The notes under the pieces are model-generated. The model searched no databases and was not told where the DNA came from. It worked only from the letters and a program-made list of their open reading frames with translations. Position numbers and translations under genes: made by a program. 10,117 bases of DNA, taken from assembly GCA_964370675.1 (NCBI GenBank), contig CAYJKC010000058.1, forward strand, positions 1 through 10,117, read 5' to 3'. The DNA is from CAYJAD01 sp964370675. GTDB lineage: Bacteria; Desulfobacterota; Desulfovibrionia; Desulfovibrionales; Desulfovibrionaceae. This document shows, one piece after another, positions 6,442 through 10,117 of the stretch (positions are counted from its first letter, which is position 1; every line of letters begins with the position of its first letter).

Positions 6442-8536
6442 TGCCAAAGTAAACACTGCTAAATACCTTCAACAGTTGCGTAATATTGGAATTATAGCGC
6501 ACATTGATGCCGGCAAGACCACTTTAACCGAGCGCATTCTTTTTTATACTAAAAAGATTCATCGTTTAGGAGAAGTGCATGAAGGCACTGCCACCATGGA
6601 TTACTTACCGGAAGAACAAGAGCGTGGCATAACTATTGCGTCGGCTTGCACCCATTGTGAATGGCAAGGGTATAATATTAATATTATTGATACTCCAGGG
6701 CATGTGGACTTTACCATTGAAGTGGAGCGTTGTTTAAGGGTTTTAGATGGTGCCATTGGGGTTTTTTGTGCTGTGGGTGGGGTGGAGCCGCAGTCAGAAA
6801 CCGTATGGCGGCAATCAGAGAATTTCAATGTGCCAAAGGTGGCATTTATAAATAAGGTGGACCGTGCTGGAGCAGACTTTGCGGCCGTGCTTGATTCTAT
6901 GCAAAATCGTTTACAAACAAAAACTATTTTGTTGACCATGCCCCTAGGTGAAGGTGAGGATTTTGAGGCCATTTTAGATATAGTGCGCGAAGAACGTCTT
7001 GATTTTAGTGACCAAGGTAGCACTATAAGTCGCACTCCTTTAAGTGCGAGCGAAGCTAAAATTGTCGCTCCGTGGCGAGAAAAATTTTTAGAAAGTTTGG
7101 CAGAGGCTGATGATAGCTTTTTAGAAATATATCTGGAAGGTAAGAGCTATAACATTGAAGATATTTATGCAGCCTTACGCAGAGCTACTTTAGCGCGTAA
7201 AATAACACCTGTGCTCTGTGGTTCTGCCTTGCGTAATGCTGGTGTGCAAATGGTGCTAGATGCCGTTTGTGAACTATTACCAGCCCCTTCTGATGCAAAA
7301 GATACTATAGCATATGATGCGAAAGATGCAGAGCAACTTATTGCAGCAGATCCTGAGGCTCCTTTTACGGCTTTAGTCTTTAAGGTGCTTATGGATGCAG
7401 GGCGCAAGCTTAGCTTTATGCGTATTTATGCCGGCACAATACAAGAAGGTGTAAGCTATTATAATAGCAACGCCGCATGTGAAGATAGGGTGAGTCGCAT
7501 TTATCGTATGCATGCAGATCACCGTGAACAATTAGATAAAGCCCTTTGTGGTGAAATTGTTGCCGTGGTTGGTTTGCGCTCAGCTAATACTGGTGAAACT
7601 TATTGTTTAAAAAAACATCCCTTACGCCTTGAAAGCATTGCTAATTATGAACCAGTCATTACCCTGGCTCTTGAACCGCGCAATGCAGATGAAGGTGCAA
7701 GCCTTGATGAAGCTTTAGAGCGATATACCACAGAGGACCCCACTTTAAGAGTAAGCATTGATGATGGTTCTATGCACCGCATGCTTTCTGGCATGGGAGA
7801 GTTACACCTTGATGTTATTTTGGAGCGCATTAAGCGTGAATATGGCATTAGTCCAAGAGCTGGTCAGCCGCAGGTGGTTTGCCGCGAAACTATCCAAAGC
7901 CTGGCTACTGCTGAGGCAGAGTTTGATCGTGAGCTTGGCAAGGAACATCATTTTGGTAAGGTATCAATTAATATTGAACCCTTAGCAAGGGGCAATGGTA
8001 ATGAAATTTGTTTTGGTGAATTTTTGCCGCCAGATTGTGTTAATGATGTGCGGGCGTGTGCTAAGTTTGGGTTAAATAAAGCATGGCTTGATGCTGCAGT
8101 GCAAGGCATTGAAGATAGCTTGCAAAGTGGTCCTTTAACAGGTTACCCCATGCAGGATGTTAAGGTTTGCATTGAGCGTTTAGAAAAGCGTGAAGGCGCA
8201 TCCACAGCACCTGGTTATCATATGGCAGCCGGCATTGCGTTACGCGAGGCATTAACTAAGGCTAATCCTCAAATACTTGAGCCAATTATGCAAGTTGAAA
8301 TTTCAGTGCCAGAACCATTTTTAGGCGCTGCCATTGGTTTATTTAATGCATGCGGAGGGCGTATTGAAAATCTTGAAGATAAGGGTAAGGATGGGCAAAG
8401 CCAAGGTCATGGGCAAAAGCTCATTCAAGGTTTAGCGCCATTGGCACGCCTATTTGGTTTTTCTACGTCTTTGCGTTCTGTCACTCAAGGGCGTGCTGGA
8501 CTTATGATGCAATTTGCTAAATTTGATACAGTCTAA
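6425..8536 (+). CDS. Elongation factor G-type translational GTPase (probable EF-G paralogue)
   Basis: A full-length 703-residue EF-G-family protein acting on the ribosome in translocation or recycling. G-domain motifs: G1 AHIDAGKT (25-32), switch I region HEGTATMDYLPEEQERGITIASA (about 52-74), G3 DTPGH (89-93), G4 NKVD (143-146) and G5 GSAL. Domain II, domain III (SGMGELHLDVILERIKREYG), domain IV (GKEHHFGKVSI in place of the usual GGSGQYAKV-like stretch; GPLTGYPMQDVKV) and domain V (VEISVPEPFLGAAIGLFNACGGRIE) follow in order. Canonical EF-G genes usually lie with rpsL, rpsG and tuf; none is here, so this is more likely the second, EF-G2-like paralogue. The start is ambiguous: ATGs at 6425, 6431 and 6434 all fit, with AAGGG at 6405-6409 rather distant. 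It overlaps the preceding gene by 8-17 bases. Confidence 0.9.
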   Translation: MSMMSNAKVNTAKYLQQLRNIGIIAHIDAGKTTLTERILFYTKKIHRLGEVHEGTATMDYLPEEQERGITIASACTHCEWQGYNINIIDTPGHVDFTIEVERCLRVLDGAIGVFCAVGGVEPQSETVWRQSENFNVPKVAFINKVDRAGADFAAVLDSMQNRLQTKTILLTMPLGEGEDFEAILDIVREERLDFSDQGSTISRTPLSASEAKIVAPWREKFLESLAEADDSFLEIYLEGKSYNIEDIYAALRRATLARKITPVLCGSALRNAGVQMVLDAVCELLPAPSDAKDTIAYDAKDAEQLIAADPEAPFTALVFKVLMDAGRKLSFMRIYAGTIQEGVSYYNSNAACEDRVSRIYRMHADHREQLDKALCGEIVAVVGLRSANTGETYCLKKHPLRLESIANYEPVITLALEPRNADEGASLDEALERYTTEDPTLRVSIDDGSMHRMLSGMGELHLDVILERIKREYGISPRAGQPQVVCRETIQSLATAEAEFDRELGKEHHFGKVSINIEPLARGNGNEICFGEFLPPDCVNDVRACAKFGLNKAWLDAAVQGIEDSLQSGPLTGYPMQDVKVCIERLEKREGASTAPGYHMAAGIALREALTKANPQILEPIMQVEISVPEPFLGAAIGLFNACGGRIENLEDKGKDGQSQGHGQKLIQGLAPLARLFGFSTSLRSVTQGRAGLMMQFAKFDTV

Positions 8537-8567
8537 TAAAGATTACTTCAGTCAAAACATAAATTAT

Positions 8568-9362
8568 ATGCAACCAAGAGCCAAAAAAAGCCTAGGGCAA
8601 CATTTTTTAAGAGATAAAAATATTTCTCAAAATATAGTGCGTCTTTTAGATATATTACCTGATGATAATATAATAGAAATTGGACCTGGTCCTGGGGCTT
8701 TGACTAATCTGTTACAACAGTCTTGTTTGCAAAAACTTATACTCATTGAAAAAGATAATCACTGGGCTAAAGAAAGGCAAAAGCAAGCTAACCCCAACAC
8801 TCAAACTGTGATTATGGATGCCCTATGCATGCCATGGCAAAATATAACCTTGGATAATCCTTGGAAAATAATTAGTAACTTGCCATATAATGTTGCATCA
8901 CCACTTATGTGGGATATTTTTGAGAGAGCACGTGGTCTTCAACGAGCAGTATTTATGGTGCAAAAAGAAGTTGGTTTACGCCTAGTAGCTAAACCCAATA
9001 CTAAGGATTATGGTGCTCTTTCAGTTTGGACTCAAAGCTTTGTAAGTCCTACATGGGGATTTACTGTTGGTCCAAAGGCTTTTTCTCCACCTCCAAAAGT
9101 AGACTCGGCTGTGCTTAGTTTTGTGCCAGTATCTGAGGGAACGCGTCCGCAAAATCCGCTGGAGCTATCTCGTTTAATTAAGATGTGTTTTCAAAGTAGG
9201 CGCAAACAATTAGGTACAATATTTAAGCATCATAAGGCTGAAAATTGTCTGCTTGCATTAGATCGTTTGGGTATAGATTTGCAAAAAAGACCAGAAAATC
9301 TTAGTCCAGAAAATTTTTGTGCCATTTCACAATTAATTTCATACAGAGGCTTGACTTTATAG
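8568..9362 (+). CDS. rsmA: 16S rRNA dimethyladenosine transferase RsmA (KsgA)
   Basis: This SAM-dependent enzyme dimethylates the two adjacent adenosines near the 3' end of 16S rRNA during 30S assembly. With the ATG at 8568 the protein is 264 residues and begins MQPRAKKSLGQHFLRD, matching the conserved N terminus (KKSLGQNFL). A TTG at 8514 would add 18 residues of no family character and overlap the upstream gene, so I reject it. Motifs: SAM-binding IIEIGPGPGALT (35-46), acidic IEKD (60-63), MDALCMPW (83-90), catalytic SNLPYNVASPLMW (103-115), then FSPPPKVDSAV and the C-terminal helical domain. No clear ribosome-binding site precedes 8568. It lies 31 bases after the EF-G-type gene and is probably cotranscribed. 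Confidence 0.95.
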   Translation: MQPRAKKSLGQHFLRDKNISQNIVRLLDILPDDNIIEIGPGPGALTNLLQQSCLQKLILIEKDNHWAKERQKQANPNTQTVIMDALCMPWQNITLDNPWKIISNLPYNVASPLMWDIFERARGLQRAVFMVQKEVGLRLVAKPNTKDYGALSVWTQSFVSPTWGFTVGPKAFSPPPKVDSAVLSFVPVSEGTRPQNPLELSRLIKMCFQSRRKQLGTIFKHHKAENCLLALDRLGIDLQKRPENLSPENFCAISQLISYRGLTL

Positions 9363-9562
9363 GGTAGTCATGTTTCACTAATTAGGCAGTGTAATGTATA
9401 TAAATCAAGGTTTATGCGTTGGTTTTTGGGTGCAGTTATGTTGCTTGCCACTATAGTTTGAATACGTATTGATGTTATGCTTTAGCTTTGTAATTGTGTA
9501 CGTTTTTTTGAAAAGTGACTTTATAGCATGACGTATTTTTGTTTTAGTGAGTGGATTGTGGT

Positions 9563-9592
9563 TTGGGATAACTCTTTGTTCTTTAGTATGTT
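9563..9592 (+). promoter_or_regulatory. Candidate promoter for the HU gene
   Basis: TTGGGA and TATGTT with 18-base spacing lie about 55 bases before the HU start codon. Each box matches sigma-70 consensus at four of six positions. Support is weak, but a promoter is expected here because the gene stands alone. Confidence 0.25.
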
Positions 9593-9634
9593 AACATAGG
9601 GTTTTTTGAATGAGTTAAACATGTTTAAAGGTTT

Positions 9635-9642
9635 AGGAGGAA
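9635..9642 (+). promoter_or_regulatory. Strong ribosome-binding site for HU
   Basis: AGGAGGAA lies 4 bases before the ATG at 9647. It is the strongest Shine-Dalgarno match in the window, fitting an abundant protein, and it fixes the start codon. Confidence 0.85.
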
Positions 9643-9646
9643 GTAA

Positions 9647-9919
9647 ATGACAAAGGCTGATTTAGTTGAAAAAATTGCTGGTAATGCCAGTATTACTAAG
9701 GCTGCTGCAGAACGCGCTTTAAATGCTGTCCTTGAAGCAATTTCTGCTGGTCTTAAACAAGAAGAAAAACTTACATTAGTTGGGTTTGGTTCTTTTGTAG
9801 TTGAAAATCGAAAGGCTCGTCAAGGTCGCAACCCTCGTACTGGTGCAGCCATTACCATTCCTGCGTCCAGAAGTGTAAAGTTTCGCCCAGGTAAACAGTT
9901 AAAAGAAAGCTTAAACTAG
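9647..9919 (+). CDS. HU-family DNA-binding protein
   Basis: A 90-residue nucleoid protein, the standard HU/IHF length. The N-terminal helical dimerisation region (MTKADLVEKIAGNASITKAA, AERALNAVLEAIS) is followed by the family signature from about 46 (GFGSFVVENRKARQGRNPRTG). The beta-arm tip with the intercalating proline sits in RNP (61-63). The chain ends with VKFRPGKQLKESLN. HU dimers bend and compact DNA with little sequence preference. GRNPRTGAAITIPASRSVKFRPGK is HU-like, not typical of either IHF subunit. It stands alone with its own strong ribosome-binding site and terminator. A genome may carry several HU paralogues, so I give no symbol. Confidence 0.95.
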   Translation: MTKADLVEKIAGNASITKAAAERALNAVLEAISAGLKQEEKLTLVGFGSFVVENRKARQGRNPRTGAAITIPASRSVKFRPGKQLKESLN

Positions 9920-9956
9920 TTTTAAATAAATTTACATTATTTGTAAGATGTTTTTT

Positions 9957-9989
9957 AGCACGTTATCTGCATGGTAACGTGCTTTTTTT
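9957..9989 (+). terminator. Rho-independent terminator after HU
   Basis: A perfect 9-bp stem (AGCACGTTA at 9957-9965, TAACGTGCT at 9975-9983) has a 9-base loop and a run of seven T from 9983. It lies 37 bases after the HU stop codon, so HU is probably a single-gene transcript. Confidence 0.9.
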
Positions 9990-10117
9990 ATGTGTAGAAA
10001 TTGCTTTTATAAAATGTATTGCCTTGAGTATAAAAAACAAACCAGAGCTGCTTTAAAGACGATTGGCGTAAGCTTTACTGTAAACGACAATATGACTACC
10101 AAGCATTATAGTTTAGT

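Larger units (their letters stand above)
9363..9646. other. 284-base leader region upstream of the HU gene
   Basis: No convincing gene is present. It is AT-rich and contains the probable HU promoter and leader. A candidate promoter is TTGGGA at 9563-9568, spaced 18 bases from TATGTT at 9587-9592; each matches consensus at 4 of 6. A 15-codon frame at 9414-9461 encodes a hydrophobic peptide but has little support. No clear terminator for rsmA was seen. Confidence 0.5.

Noticed and set aside
8514..8567. Upstream TTG start extending RsmA by 18 residues
   Set aside because: The extension has no family character, overlaps the EF-G-type gene, and the ATG at 8568 gives the conserved RsmA N terminus directly.
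9414..9461. 15-codon hydrophobic reading frame (MRWFLGAVMLLATIV) in the HU leader
   Set aside because: Too short to separate from chance. The CAAGG before it is only 3 bases from the ATG, and nothing else supports translation.
9990..10117. Possible promoter or gene start at the right edge
   Set aside because: Several AT-rich hexamers occur but no well-spaced -35/-10 pair, ribosome-binding site or coding frame could be supported before the window ends.

Overview
The window reads as a stretch of bacterial chromosome from an AT-rich Gram-negative organism. It carries ordinary housekeeping genes (signal peptidase I, YifB/ComM ATPase, RsmA, HU) mixed with genes often seen in anaerobic sulfur-metabolising bacteria: a YeiH/PSE-type exporter and a UPF0280 ApbE-like protein. 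This mix suggests a low-GC relative of Desulfovibrio (Desulfobacterota), possibly a host-associated one. That placement is inference from remembered gene content and was not tested.

Layout. The left edge holds the 3' part of a plus-strand YeiH-family membrane transporter. A strong hairpin terminator follows it, then a small single-pass membrane protein of unknown function. Next is a minus-strand pair, lepB then yifB, separated by only 2 bases. A 394-base gene-free gap (3406-3799) follows. It contains a good -35 box for lepB and an unusual GC-rich, highly foldable island (about 3630-3742) that I cannot assign to a known RNA or repeat family. The minus-strand UPF0280 gene lies beyond it and is transcribed divergently from a compact plus-strand cluster.

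That cluster is the most interesting coding part. Its first gene resembles an aspartate/ornithine carbamoyltransferase but lacks the carbamoyl-phosphate-binding and HCLP motifs. Its second resembles part of histidinol dehydrogenase. Its third is a full-length EF-G-type translational GTPase that overlaps the second. Its fourth is rsmA (16S rRNA dimethyladenosine transferase), 31 bases downstream. The spacing suggests one transcript joining two apparent enzyme-derived proteins of unknown role to two ribosome-associated factors.

The right end carries an HU-family DNA-binding protein gene with a 284-base upstream gap, a strong Shine-Dalgarno site and its own terminator. The final ~127 bases hold nothing I can assign. 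I see no tRNA, rRNA, CRISPR array, transposase or phage gene.
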